Positions 25,340 to 38,324 of a DNA stretch of 64,000 bases are shown here, piece by piece (the stretch's first letter is position 1; each line of letters starts with the position of its first letter). Below the pieces are notes generated by a model. It was not told the origin of the DNA and did not search any database. It saw only the letters and a list, made by a program, of their open reading frames with translations. The stretch is from Prinia subflava (Eukaryota > Chordata > Aves > Passeriformes > Cisticolidae). The position numbers were made by a program, and so were the translations under genes. Where the stretch lies: contig NC_086248.1 in assembly GCF_021018805.1 (NCBI RefSeq), forward strand, positions 49,295,485 through 49,359,484, read 5' to 3'.

Positions 25340-25672
25340 TAGCGTTGTCGTGACTGCTCTGTCTCTGATCTGCATGTCCTCCATCCAGCTTCAGCCTGTC
25401 TGTTGCTCTGTCGGGATTCAAACGCAATTCCTCACTCTTCACAGGAATTATTTTTGGAACTTTAAAAATACTCCATCCGTAACACGGTGTTCCTACGCGA
25501 GCTGCCTGCCTCGGGAGGATGGCTTGGAGGAGGAAAGCGAGGCTGCAACCTCCCCAACAAAGCTGATACAATGCTGCCTTTGTATCTGGCCCCTATTCAT
25601 GCATGACTGCAGCATAAAAGAGCAGCCCCAAACTACTCCCACTCCTGGGTCTGGTCCAAGACCTGCTTGGAG
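25340..25672 (+). other. CpG-richer block ending at a GTGAGA splice-donor-like site
   Basis: I count ten CpG dinucleotides between 25340 and 25545, well above the depleted background of the window. A TATA-like CATAAAAG lies at 25613-25620, and GGAG|GTGAGA follows at 25672/25673. An open frame runs from 25350 to 25676 on the plus strand, but its product matches nothing I recognise. The block could be a weak promoter or first exon of a non-coding RNA, an exon of an unrecognised gene, or a constrained non-coding element. Nothing in the sequence chooses between these. Confidence 0.25.
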
Positions 25673-26316
25673 GTGAGAAGGGGGTGCCTAAGGGAAGAAT
25701 TCTTTACAAGTAACTTGTACTCTGCCTCCATTTTATGAGAAGCTCTTGCTGGAAGATACAAAAGTTAATGTTTGGAGCTGATGATGCTTGTTAGTTAAGC
25801 CTGATAGTAGCTCCTGAATAAGATGAATGGTGGTAGAACATGTTCTTTCTCATCTTTGTTTTTTTTACTTTGGTCTTTAAATAGCTTCAGCCAAGGAAGT
25901 AAAGATTAGGTCAGATGCTCAAGAAAGGTGTCTTTTCGTGTGAACCCGCTGGTGGTCAGTGTGCTTTCCTGGGAAAGCATCCCTGCTCCTGCTGGCCTGA
26001 AAGCCATGCCATGCTTGGGAATCCTGCTGTCTCCAGTTTGAATAACAGTGGAATGTATCTTGGTGACCACTGGGTAGACCTAGAAACATCCCAGTATTCC
26101 TCTTGGCTGGTCATAGCAACAAGCCAAGTTCAAGGTCTTACTTGTATGGTTTCCTCTTCTCATAATGTACTGAGTTTCTTTGTTAAGCAGCCAGTTGCTT
26201 TGATTCCACAAATAGAAATTAATCATCTTGCTGTGCAAAAGGCGGATACAAGAATAGCACTGATCCATTTCAGTGGCATCTTTTGGTTCTTGCATGGGAG
26301 TTTTTTTTGTTATATA

Positions 26317-26332
26317 TGTGTGTGTGTGTGTG
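26317..26332. repeat. (TG)8 microsatellite
   Basis: Uninterrupted TG dinucleotides preceded by TATATA and followed by TACATACATGCA, a common compound bird microsatellite context. Confidence 0.95.
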
Positions 26333-29300
26333 TACATACATGCACGAATGCAGGTCTTGCAGGATACTGTTGTTTTGAGCAAGATCATTGATTCTGAGAT
26401 GTTAAGAGGTTGGGGTGAAAGAGAATTGAAATCAGCTTTCTAAAACAGAGACCAGAAGAGGTATGTGCCATTGGTGAGGTAGCAGTGATCAAAAAACCTG
26501 TGTGAAAAAAGGGCAAGTTACAGAAAAATATTTGCAGGCTCTGGGAAGAAGCACTGATACTACACAAGCTGTTGCAGTGTGGATCCAGTTGACGTTTATT
26601 TTGGGAGTGAGGTATCCACAGGTCCTTCCACAGCAGAATTCCCCAGTTCAGAGGGGCTGACAGTTAGGTCTTAGAATCCTCTCTGTAAAGCCCTGATAAT
26701 TCAGGGGGTATGAGCCAAAATGGGCTCTGTGTGCAACCAACCTGCACTGACACTATAATTTTGATTAATTTAGAGAAGGACCTGCAAGTAAAATTTAGTA
26801 TGAAATGAGATTACTTTCATGAGTTATGCTTGACTCCAGCCAAAGAGTGCATGTGATATAGATGCTTATCAGCCTTTAAGAAATGTCATAATACTGGAGG
26901 AATATAGGATCATAATATACTGTTAAAGATTGTGGCCCCAATTGCACTCCCTTGTCTAGGAAGGCTACATAAGTATCCACTTAACTTTAAGCTTACACTT
27001 ATATTCTTTTCACTTCAGAGGAATTTAATCATGTGCTGGAATAATTTCCTGTACTTATACTCTCCAAATGCACAAAGAAGCAGAATCAAAATTTAAGACA
27101 AGCGGTTCTTTGCTGTAGGTTGTTCATTAGGATGAGTTGATTCCTGATAAATATTTTAACCTAAGTTCATTAATACTATTTCAGAGGTAAATTTATTGTC
27201 TGTACATAAGTGTGCAAAGTCTACAAACCCACTTCATACTTACAAACTCAGAAGGAAGTGCTGTCTCATCTACTTACCTGATCAATTTGTGAACTGTCAA
27301 CCAGCAGCTATGAACACATCTCCAGTTGCTCCCTTGGCCAAGCATTGGGGAAGGGTGTTTACATCTTAAAATTCAAAGAACACACAGAAATTCTATTTAT
27401 TTGCCACCAGTGTGGTTTGACCTGGCTTGTCCAGGGTAAGACTGATGTTATCAATGATCAAAGGGGAGTTTAGGTAGGTGCCTGGAATCCACCTCTGCTC
27501 CAGCCTGACTGAAGACTCCATCATCTGTGCATCACCTGGAATCACTAATGCACAGCAATTAGAGTTAATGAAGGGAAGCTGCTGATACCTTAGACATACT
27601 GACAGCCCTTCTGTTTATTTTTTTTAGGGTTATGGATTGTGCAACCTGGTTTTTTTTTTCATTAGAGCTGTATTTGTGTTTTCATGAACTGCCTTTTTTT
27701 TTTTAATGAGTTTAGTTCTTTTGAATCATGAGCTCATGTGCACTCAAAATTTGTTACAGGTTTCCTCAAGTTATTTTGTATTGGGGTTCCTCTTCCTGGG
27801 TTCACAAAAATGGATTTTTCGACCATGATTTAGGAATAGGAAGTGTTCATCTACAGCTACTGTCACACATCTTCCTGACAAAGCTGTTGTGGGTCTGCCA
27901 CCTCCTTCATTTTCCCACTTGCTGTTTGTTCTTTGTTTTGGTGGCTTATTCTGGGTGGATTGCATTTCCTTGCTTGTGTGCTTGCTGCTGGAGTGGCTCC
28001 CACAACTGGGAGTCAGTGGGAGAGCCTCTCCTGACATCACCCAGCAGCTGAGGTTCACTTCTGGGGGTATGGACTCCTTTTGGGAGAAGAACATTTGGGG
28101 GCTGCACAAAGAATAACTTCTTAAATACATCTTTTGTATCTTGTTTCACAATGGTATTTAAGACCATTGCCTATTGTTCAATTCCCACCCTTCCCCACCC
28201 ATTGTCTATTGTTCAGCTGGATGCACAATTCTGACAGGCTGCACGAATCGCTCACATCACCTGTTAAAGCTGTGCCACTTAAGCATAATTGTATTGGACA
28301 TCTCCAGATGTTCCCACTTTAAAGAAATGGCATGTCTGTATTGCATTTACAACTCACAACTGAGACTGCTGTGGTCTTCCCAGATACTGGAGTAGCTTGA
28401 AGCAAACCTCTCTGCCTTGGGTTCTGATGACTTTTTCTGCAGAGCCAAAAAAGTTTTGTTAGTCAGGAGAAGGAGAAGTCACAGGACCCCATGAGTGCTT
28501 TCAGGCTCCATGGCTGCTACAGTAGGTGTGAGTGCATGCTGGTAGAGCCACTGTTGTCATTATTGTCTAAGCTGCCTACAAATTATGAATTCTGGGATCT
28601 TGTCTGCCTTGTTGGTGGTACCCTGAAAACTCCAGAGACTATCCTGGCATCTGTTTCATCAAAGCCATGGTCCCAAAACTCATAGCCTAAATCTTCCAGG
28701 ATGTATTGTAGGATTAAAATGTCTCTGTGCAGGAGATGTTAAACACCTTAGTCTGCCTGTTTCTTCCACCTACCCATCTCTGAGATTCTCTCCACTGTTC
28801 TAAAGGTCATACGCCATACAGTGAGTGGATATTTCATCATAACAGGCAGATATTTATCATCAGCTGTGGCATCTGGTTTCTGGTTTCTCTGTCTGTCCTT
28901 TGTTTTGTGGAAAGCACGTTCCACCAGTGCTCTTCAGCTGCTGGGGCTGTTTTTATGGAACTCCAAGGCTTTGCTAACAGAAAGCCTGGATTGTCAGAAA
29001 GTGAGAAGTTTGGTTGCAGGTTGTTGGAATCAGATGGGCCAGCAAGAAAATATTCCAGACTCTGAAAAGTCATTCCTGTACATTATTGGCTAAAATGGGT
29101 AACGCATTTCTAAAATACATATGAATGTAAGTCTTAAACAGCCCTGAGAAGCTTGTATGATTTAATTGTCAGGTGACTACAGTAAATGAAATGTGAGGGG
29201 AGAATGTATAATCTTTTGTTGGGAAGACTAATTGAGCTTGAAATGGTTGTTTTACTAATAGTTTTCATATTTTAAATATATCCTCTGATCATTCTGTGTA

Positions 29301-30772
29301 AGAGCATATCAGTAACAGCATAAGGCTAGAATTAGTAGGAAATTTAAAACCAAAACATTTGGGAGTGCAGATGCTTAGATTATACCCGTTAAGCAGTTTG
29401 GTCTAATTATTCTTATATATACTATTCTTAGTGTTATGTGTTTCTGTCACTTCACCAGCTCAAAGCAACAGTAGTAGGTTAATATATAAACAGTATAATA
29501 AATATAGCTGCATTTTGGTGAACTTCAGTGTAAACATAGACATTTCTTTATTACTACCTTGGAAGTCACTGGAAATAATCCTCATTTAATCACAGTGTGC
29601 ATCACAGTCTTGAGATTCAGGAAAATAATCATATGCAAAGGTAAGTAACTGTCTGTTCTCTGAAAATTCTTCTTTCTTTCATGATCCATCTCATCAACTG
29701 CTTTATATGGATGGGGATATGCATGTGTGTCTATATAAAAAGAAAGCACGAAAGCAGCAATCTTTAATTAGCTACTGAAGTATTAAATTACTACATTTAG
29801 ATATTATAAAGATAAGATAGATTGCACCCACATGGGGAAGTCACATGTAACTCTGATTATTCACCTGTCCACTTAGTGTGTTCAAGGAGGCAGTTGTGTT
29901 TCTCAGCTTGAAAAGGTACTTTATACATTAGGTAGTTGAAGAGAGAGACTTTTGATTAAAAAAAGAAAACAAAAATTGATATGAACCCTTTTAAATTTAC
30001 TTTCTTGACAAAAGGGTCTGCTCATGTGCAGATGGAGAAAGAATTTTTTTGTAATTCTAGTCTGTAACTTGAGAAAAGTTGATTACTGCAGCATACATGA
30101 TGTCTCTCTCCAATCAGGTAAGTAATCATACATGTAGATTGAATGTAAATGCTGGTGTAACAAGAGATTTCATATATCCATGCAAATATCCATGCTTTGA
30201 CATTAATAAATTGTAGAAAGCACTGGGATGTAGGTTCTGAATCAGTTACTCCAGGTTGCATAAAATCAAGTAACACAGATTACAGAAAACCTCTGTGACT
30301 GTTTATATACATAATGTATTCTGGTTTATGGGTAATCCTACAATTGCTCCCTGTATCTCACATGACTCAGGTGCACAGTTTTATTATTTTTTATTTTAGA
30401 ATTTAAGATCCTTAAAATTATCTTATGGATCTATTATAGTTGAATTCCAGAACTTTTTAAAGGAAAAATTTATTCAGAGGAAGCTGAATAAATAAAGGAG
30501 CAGGCCCAGAGCTGGAACTTCAGAAGTTGTTTCTGGTGTTTTTACAAAAAAACCCGCACAGTTTAAAAAGCCAAAGGGCAAACCAATGCTCAATGCTGAG
30601 CTTCTCCAGAAAGTGAAAACCTGGCTGTCAGCCATCAATTATAGCAATCTTAAAATGTATACTACAAACGTTTCTAGTTTACCTTAGGGATCAGATTAAG
30701 CCAGACTACAAATATTTGCAGTCCATTACAAATGTTTGAGGAGAGTTCTGACTTGTTTTTTTAAATAGATTC

Positions 30773-30795
30773 AGTTAATTGGCAGCCAATTAACT
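30773..30795. promoter_or_regulatory. 23-bp near-perfect palindrome with inverted TAATTG cores
   Basis: The left arm AGTTAATTGGC (30773-30783) and right arm GCCAATTAACT (30785-30795) are exact reverse complements around a single A. It contains TAATTG and its inverse CAATTA, cores bound by many homeodomain proteins, and also GCCAAT/ATTGGC, an NF-Y/NF-I-type core. That a protein binds here is inference; the palindrome itself is seen directly. Confidence 0.45.
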
Positions 30796-32289
30796 TGAGA
30801 TTTAAAACAAAAATCACCAAGGAGTGAGCAGGCACAGTTCTACAGGAAAATTACTTCAGCATGAAGACATGCACAAATAAAATCTCAAAGACATTATTTG
30901 CAGAAAAGGAAAAGTTCAGAAAAACATTCCCTGGATAGTAGTTTGTGTTTGGCACCTTGTAAGTGCCTTAGCATCACATCAGGATATGTGTTTTACAAAG
31001 GTAAGGCCTGTGTTTGTAGTGGGGTGTGTCTCTGGGGCTGCAGAGAAGAGGTGCTGGGAGCGCTGCTCTGTGCTGGCCCCAGTGTGTGTGTGGATGCAGG
31101 TGCAGAGGGGGTGGTGGTCCTTCCTGGAGAGTCACACACTTGGCCTTGAGCAAAACTGTGTCAGAGCCCAGCAGACTTTACCCTCAACAGGAAATTTGGC
31201 GTAATTTGGCCCTTAGAAACAGGAAGCCTAAGGATGATTTTCTTCCAGCTCACTTCTCTGAAGCTCATTTTTCCCTTGGCTGTACAGCACTGGAGACCAA
31301 TCATATCTAGAAACAGAGTCCACCCAGCTCCTCCCTTTCCTATCTTTCTCATAACTATGGAAAAGAAGTTACTGTACACAACAGTTTGGTTTGGAAGTTT
31401 TATTTTCAAACCACTAATCCAGTTTTTTCATATATAGTTAACTGCTTTCAGAGGTTTTGTCTAACCATGTAAACAGTTGTGTTTAAAAAAAAAAAAGGTT
31501 GCAATTTATTATTTTATATTATGATTACAATATTAAGTTCATGGCAGTAATATATCATATGGATACAATTAAAATCTTTTTGTTGCATTTGTGTGAGTTC
31601 AGCTACACTACTAAAAGAATGGGTGATGTACTTTAGCATATGAAAATAAAGGGGATAACCTATATTGGTGTAATTATATTTTTCAGTAGAGAGATCTTGC
31701 AGGTTGAACCCAGCACAAGGAATACGCTTAGACGGGACTGCACTTGACCTTGAAATTTCAAGACATACTCTAATGTTAAAAGAAATTAAGCTAGAGAGAA
31801 AGGTCTAAATGTCAGCAAGAAAAGGGACTTTAACAAATGAAACCATACATAAAATTTGTTGCTGTGTTATTGCATGGCTGGGACATTACTCTTTCTTCCT
31901 GCCTTGCTGTCAGCTGGCCTGATATATTTTTGTTCTGATTAATTGTGGTACCCTTTCAAATCAGACAGGCATTGCTGGTAGAGGCTTGCTAGGATGTCTG
32001 GCAAAGAAAATTTGCAGTTGCTTCTCCAAGCTGAACTTCTAGGAGCAGAGATTGTATGGTATAAGATGGAGAAAAACTAATCTCACCAGGGCTGCTGCTA
32101 ACTGATTTAGCAGAAAAAACTTTTTAGTCTGTCAGGGGATATAGCTGTGCTGGTTTCCTATCTCACTGCTCTGAGGACTGGATGGGAATTGTCTGCAAGA
32201 AGTGATGGGAAATGTAGGAAATGTTTTGAATTGTCTGCAATATCCAGAACATAAGTAGAACTCTTGAAAGTCTAAGGTTTGGGGGGAGC

Positions 32290-32317
32290 TTTTAAAAAAA
32301 TGTATATTTTTTTAAAA
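32290..32317. repeat. AT-only inverted repeat, 12-bp arms
   Basis: TTTTAAAAAAAT (32290-32301), spacer GTAT, then ATTTTTTTAAAA (32306-32317). The perfect arms are of low complexity. Confidence 0.8.
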
Positions 32318-32670
32318 TTCAGAGCTGCTTCATACTGTCAGTAAACACCCTTTAACATCTTTTACCTTCCCCATGGATAGAAGAGGTGTTGAAGAGATGC
32401 AGAAGAGGTGTCATCTCTGGTTTTCATTAATTTCTTGTTTTCTCATTTTGCTAGATTTATGCATGGCTAAGCTGTTTTCAGCATCCATGGGCACAAGTCT
32501 GTCAGAAGTCTAGAAGCTTTTTTATTCTAATTTACTTAAGTCCTTAAGTCCTCAGCAGTTCAGTAACATTGTGGTGGGTAGTGTGGGAACATTGATCACT
32601 GTAGAGTCTGTTCTTTTGTCTCAGTGGAAGAACTGTGTTGTGGTCCTAAACCACTCCCAAAAACCTGGCC

Positions 32671-32707
32671 CTTAGTCCAGAACTCAGAACTTAGTCCAGA
32701 ACTCAGG
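32671..32707. repeat. Tandem duplication, 19-bp unit x 2
   Basis: CTTAGTCCAGAACTCAGAA (32671-32689) is followed directly by CTTAGTCCAGAACTCAGG. Confidence 0.88.
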
Positions 32708-33720
32708 GGAAATCCTTGTCCTTAGTCCTTGCTGATATTTTAACTATCACCTTACAGTCACCGTTTATCCTGTGGACCCCATAAAGTTTGTGGGCAGTCT
32801 TGCATGGTTTGCCAGCTTTTGCCACCTTTCCAAGTGCTCTGATGGGACTTAAAAGTCTTTGATTTTATTACAGGAATGCATACTTACGGCAAGTGGCAGA
32901 GGGACATGTGGAGAGTTGGTTGCAGTTTGGCATCTCTACCACTAACTAAGCTGCTAGATCATTGTCACTTGTGTTCTGCAATAGTTTCCACTTCCCGTGG
33001 CTCTGTCTCGGAGCAAGGACTGTCTTTGGGTTTAGTCAAGAACACTTAAAGGGGATCTGGGCTACATGCTCCCTGCTGTGAAGAAGCATCCTACACAAAG
33101 CAAATTGTCTGTTAGACAAAGGAATCGCTCAGGGCACTCTTTGTTTTACAGCCTGGCTGAAGCACACTGAATTTGCCACAAAAATATTTTTATTTGTTTT
33201 TCTAATATAATTTTTAAAAATGAACAATGGTTAGATTCTCCAGTGCCTTGGGGATTCTGGTATAAAAATGTTAATTTTGAAAAGTGAAAAATATGAAGCT
33301 AGATTTAAGCCTATTTGTTGAATGGGACCATGCACCCAGTAAAATGTCACTGCCTGTTTCCCTCCTCAGGTTTCAAACTGTACATGTCAGGCATGATAGG
33401 CACGTTCTGTCTTCAGCCTCCAGGGAGCTCTACAGTCCAGCCCAGGACAGTCAAGTCAGTGGGAAGAATTCAACTTAAACTGGAGGGAAAAGATTTTTTT
33501 TTTCTCTTTCTGTCACCTTTTCCAGAACCTGGTTATGGTATGTGTCTCTTTGCCAATTTAAGGGCACTGGTGTTAATTCTGGCACTTTGATAAAATAAAT
33601 CAGCTCATTTTATTCAGTTAAACGCATTCTGTTGCGTTCCTAATGACACAAGTACATAAATCCTTTTTTAATGGCTAGGTATCAATTGATACAGTTCTGC
33701 CCATTTGGAAATAAAAAAAA

Positions 33721-33880
33721 ACACAGAATCACAGAACTAACTAGGTTGGAAAGACCTTGGAGATCATGGAGTAAAACCTATGACTTGTCAACCAGACCAT
33801 GGCACTAAGTGCCACATCCAGTCTTTCCTTAAACACCTCCAGGGTCAGTAACTCCACCACCTCCTGGGGCAGCCCATCAG
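33721..33880 (-). mobile_element. CR1 LINE, 3' end fragment
   Basis: Plus-strand text starts ACACAGAATCACAGAACTAA, the reverse complement of the CR1 terminal microsatellite, and continues GGTTGGAAAGACCTTGGAGA. It then shows the conserved parts around CTTAAACACCTCCAGGGTCA and ACTCCACCACCTCCTGGGGC. The element therefore lies on the minus strand, and its true 3' end is at 33721, abutting an A-rich stretch at 33713-33720. It breaks off near 33880 after CAGCCCATCA. Only about 160 bp remain, a typical 5'-truncated insertion. Confidence 0.95.
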
Positions 33881-36800
33881 GTAAAGGCTTTCTTATTCTT
33901 GCAGGACTGGATCGCAGGCAATGTTAAGTTGGGCCAAACCTTTAAAATAAATTATTTTGAATAAGACAGTGATGAAAAAAGTGTAAATATCAATGTGGAG
34001 AAACACAATGAATTAAAATGAGTCACATAAAAGCAAATATTTAACAAAAAGAGTGGGAGGTGTTACTCTGTTCAAAAGCATCTCTAAGTCATCATACACA
34101 ATGCAAATTTGGAGGAAATATTTGTCGTATTATCCTGAAAAACATTCGGGCTGTTTACAAATTTAAATGGGAAATCACAGGCTTTGTACGTGGTAAATTA
34201 GGTTGTAAATCTTTGCAAATTCATGTGTAGTAATAGCTTTTTTTCTGCATTTTTTGTCTTGTACTAGACCCAGAGAAGCTAGAACAAGGTGATTGATCTC
34301 CCAGTCACCTAGGACTTTGCGGTCATTAGAGAAGGTGGAGGTTGAGCAGTTCTAGGAAAAAACACATAGTGGCTTAAAATAACTTATGCAGCACCAAAGA
34401 CACTGATTGCAGTGGGGCAAATGTGCAAAATAAAGCTGTAAGACAGCAGCTCTCTCTGTGTTGCAGGGAGCAAAAAAGACACAGTGGAAAAAGGAGTGTT
34501 TAGAAGACATATTTAATATTTTAAGGAGGGTGTTTTAAGGTGAGGAGTGTGATCAGTGAAGAATGATGAGGTAATGTGAGCATAGCAAAAGGCAGGTAAG
34601 ATGTCTATGAAGAAAATCTATTTTTATGAATAACGTGGGTCAAATGTGGAATTAGAAAGGATACAAGGTCACAGAAATCACATTTGGAAAGAGGCATGAA
34701 TAGGAGCATGTGCTATGTGAGCAGTGGAGGCGGGGAAGGGTAGATTTTAGACATACAGGAATGATCAGTAAAAATAAGACAGGTAAGGATGTGTGGAGGA
34801 ACTGAAACTGCAGTGGCTGAAGAGGTTGCTGCTTTCCTGGGAAAGAATGAAGAGGTGAAAAAGGGGTATCTGCATCCCTCTGGAGCAGAAGCACCCTGGT
34901 CTGACTATGTGGGGGAGGCTGTGCACGTGCTCTCCAAGCTGTGCCTCCTCTTCAGAGATGCAGGACATGTTTCTTCAGACTGTTGGGTCAGGTCTTCCTG
35001 CACTTTATGGAAGGGAATGGGAGGCAAGAGAAAGAAAAGCAAAATGTTTTTATATAACAAATACTGTTGGGTTACGCATGGCAGAATGCAGGTAATGTGG
35101 ATGTCCGAAATACTTTCAAATTCATTAGAAATACCTTCTTAATTCACTAAACACAGAAGAAATGTAAAACACTTGCCATGTGCATTTCAGAAGAAGTTAA
35201 ACCACTATTTTCTTGCTTAGACCATTCTGTCTTTTTTATACTGTGCTGAGAACAGGCTGCTCTGCCCTTTGGGGGAAGGGAGAAATACAGCAAAGCCAGC
35301 TGTGGTTCATGGCTGCTCTTGACTGTGCAGTTGCACAAGGGTAAATGTGCTGGATTTTTGATGCCAGGTATGTTGACATTGAAGCCCAGCACCAGATAAG
35401 AAGTTTCCACTTTGCAGTGACTTGAGGTTACAGAGCCTGAAAATATTTCCTTTGACGCAGGAAAGTGACTGAAATCTTATTTAATTGCTTTTTTTTTCAA
35501 ACACCACCAGAAAAGATTTCATTACAATAGCTGAAATGCAATCAAAGTACAACTGGCACAATGTCCAGAAGACATTTATTCTCTAAGGATATTTGTCATT
35601 AGCACCAAGAGTCATTTGGATTCTCCTTTGGATCATACAGTGGGCTACTGAACATTAGTTTCAGCACTGTAGTAATAATAAAGAAATAACTGCTTAAACC
35701 ATGATTAGGTGGGAATGTAATGCTTCCTTCATGAAAAATTTAGTCATTAATTTTATGTTGATATCTTTTTAACATTATTAAACTGTACGCTGGAGACAGT
35801 GGTTCCATAAAACACATTTTTCCTATAGGAGCTATATGACTTAGATGACTGCAGCCCAGTATGCATGAGAAAGAGTAATGAAGACATTAAGATGACTAAT
35901 GCTATAATTAGGTGTGCAAAGAACATTGGCAGGCAAACACCTACTAATAGAGTGTATGTGTTTGTGTGTGTGCATGTACATACATTAATAACACATATTC
36001 ATTTGTTTTTTGCTGAGTTGCATGAAGCATCTGAACTCTAATTAGGAGATTTTCTAGTGTAATATAATCTCTCCAAGTACATACTAGCATATCATGGTGA
36101 ACTGGGGCCTACACACAGACATGTATTTCTTCTTTACACAACATACTGAGCCTGAAGAAAAGAGCTGTGTTGCATTTCACAGGGCAGAAGTGAAATTGAT
36201 CTACAATGTATATAATTTTGATGTAACTTAAATTTCTTTTTATTATCTGACTGAATGTACTCCTATATAAATCTTATTTGGAAAGATGACCTTCAGTTCA
36301 TGTTTGGCCTATGTGAATAAAACAGGCATATTTTAATAATACATGTCTGCATTGCCCTGAGTTCAAAAGGGCACTAACAGATGACATTTAGGATTTTTAA
36401 AGCTCTCAGCTGGATTTCACTGATTTCATCAAGTGTCAGGTTTTCTCTTTGGTATATGATGTTTTTTTGGTGTTTTTTTGTTGTTTCTTTGGTTTTTATG
36501 TTGCCAGTCTTTGTCTTTCCTTTGTTTTAAGTGAAATGGTTATAAAAAAGCCCTCTCTTCGTGGTCAGCAGCCTAGAAGGCTTGTTCTTCAGGTGTGTTC
36601 ACTTGAGAGGAAAAAAAAGCAAGAGATATCTATAGGGATATTTAAAAAGAGAAGACCACAGTACAGCCAGTCCTTAGAGAAGTAACTCTAGGCTCTAAAT
36701 GGATCAATCAGCAAATAAAATTACAGTGAGTGATGGAATTGTCAAAATTGCTCTTGCAGTACCTCAAAAGTCTTGTTGAAACTGTGGGCATTGCAGGCTG

Positions 36801-38324
36801 TAGCTTAGAAAATTTGTCTCTTTTTCAGAAGTGTTCTTACAAAGTAATATTACATTGCCCTGTGATCTGGCCACCACAGATGTCTCATCTGAGAGGACTT
36901 TGCTTCCCTTCTGCATCACAATCATGCTTGGTTTAGGATGCCTCCTCCACACCTGCTCAACTGAGAGGAACCCCTTCTTCCCCAAAGAGAGTCTCTTTCC
37001 CCTGGAAATTACATGAGGTGATAGAGCAACCTGGCCATGCTCCTAGCTACTGCAAAAAATTAACCCTGTTCTGCCCAAAACCAGGACAAGAATCTAAAGA
37101 CAAATATTAGAAGGTGATCCCACACCTGCATGTCCATATGGATTCATACATGGAAATTTCCATTGCCTTGCTGGACTACAGAGTGTGAAGAAGCCAAAGT
37201 ACAATAAACCAGAGACCTGCTGGAGGGACCAGTCAAAGTCCATGCTGGCATTTCTTCTGGTGGATTGATACTGGCTTTCTGATCCTAACTGGGCTGTTAG
37301 AAGCTGAGCCAGGTTTGAAATAGCACAGAAGTACTTGCAGCATTTTCTGGTGCTTGCTCTGTGGTTGAAATGGTGATTGAGAAAAAGGTGGGAGGCTATT
37401 CTGTTTAGCCTGGGCTCCAAATAATTTCCATGCCTAAAATGCATTACAACCAGTAACCAAAGGTTACCAGTTTTCCTTTGTAGTGGTTTTTTTCAAGTGT
37501 GGCTGATGTGCTGATGCCAGCACTTGAATAAGACACATTGACTAAAAGCATTGCAGTGCAGTAAATCATGGAGTAAAACTTCAATAAGAGTTGGGTGCAC
37601 TACAAAAGATACTGAATCCTGTCAGATATTTAGAGCAGCACTGGTGTACTGCCATTGGAAATCTTGGATTGAATCAATTTTGAGCTCTGGAGTGCAAGAT
37701 GAGAGTGATTTGTGTTTGGAATTGTAAATTTTACAAGAGGGCTCAAAGCAATGAGCCACTTAATGTGTTACTCTGGTTTTGGTGGTAAAATTCATAATTT
37801 AGATGCTGGTGTTAGAGATACTGTTGAAATGTAAGAAAAGCCTTACTGTTCTAGTAACTCTCTCTTGCTCTGTTTCATTCAAGAATACTTGCCTACAGGC
37901 TTTCCCAGTTTTCTTTGCCTTCTTTCTTCTACAGATGTACAAAATACTACATGCATTCCTGCAGGCTGCTTTGTATTTTTTTCTACAATTCCCTGTTCAG
38001 CAGCAAGGGCTGTTTATGGCCTGAATGTCAGATGGGTGTGCACACACAGTTTTACCTACAAGCAGAGAGCAAGAGAGAGCTTTCATGGAGTGACACCTGC
38101 AAGCATTGGCTTACTCTGTGGGAGAGTTATTTGAATCTCATTAACAGAACTATTTACCTGGCAGCAAGTGATAGCTGGTAAATCTGTGACAGTAATGCTT
38201 GACATCAGCTATGCAAAATTCATAAAACAAACAAATATCACCCAGGTAAAAGCTTTAATAATCATCATTAGAAAATACTTTTTACACAGCAGTTATCCAG
38301 AGAGCAAATGTAAATCTTGTGACA
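33881..38324. other. Unique non-coding DNA
   Basis: No gene is recognised. The part at about 35480-36420 is AT-rich with little simple sequence and motifs such as AATTAGGTG and CATTAATTTTATG; it resembles constrained non-coding DNA, but this is only an impression. A TG-rich microsatellite lies at 35953-35983. A T-rich stretch near 36460-36500 is similar to the one at 14460-14510, both low complexity. Confidence 0.5.

Larger units (their letters stand above)
19940..27000. other. Unique non-coding DNA, first half of the 19.9-33.7 kb gap
   Basis: No gene or recent transposon is recognised. The stretch holds an AT-rich region with a TATA-type simple repeat near 21180-21200, an 18-bp tandem duplication at 22077, overlapping open frames on opposite strands at 23182-23692 without recognisable domains, a poly-T/poly-A inverted pair at 25226-25281, a CpG-richer block at 25340-25672 and a TG dinucleotide repeat at 26317-26332. 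It is compatible with intron or gene desert. Confidence 0.5.
27001..33719. other. Unique AT-rich non-coding DNA, second half of the gap
   Basis: No gene is recognised. The 29.1-30.9 kb part is particularly AT-rich, with two plus-strand GTAAGTAA sites preceded by AG (29640 and 30117) and a 23-bp palindrome at 30773. An A12 run lies at 31485-31496, an AT palindrome at 32290-32317 and a 19-bp tandem duplication at 32671. Short open frames around 30.9-31.4 kb overlap in three frames and are not convincing genes. Confidence 0.5.

Noticed and set aside
27279..27332. Minus-strand CAG|GTAAGTAG donor with an open 18-codon segment upstream
   Set aside because: The encoded peptide is unremarkable and the acceptor side is ambiguous. 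One good donor alone is expected by chance in this length of DNA.
36455..36500. Similarity between T-rich stretches at 14460-14510 and 36455-36500
   Set aside because: Both are low-complexity TTTTTTGGTG-type sequence. The resemblance is compositional and not evidence of a shared element.
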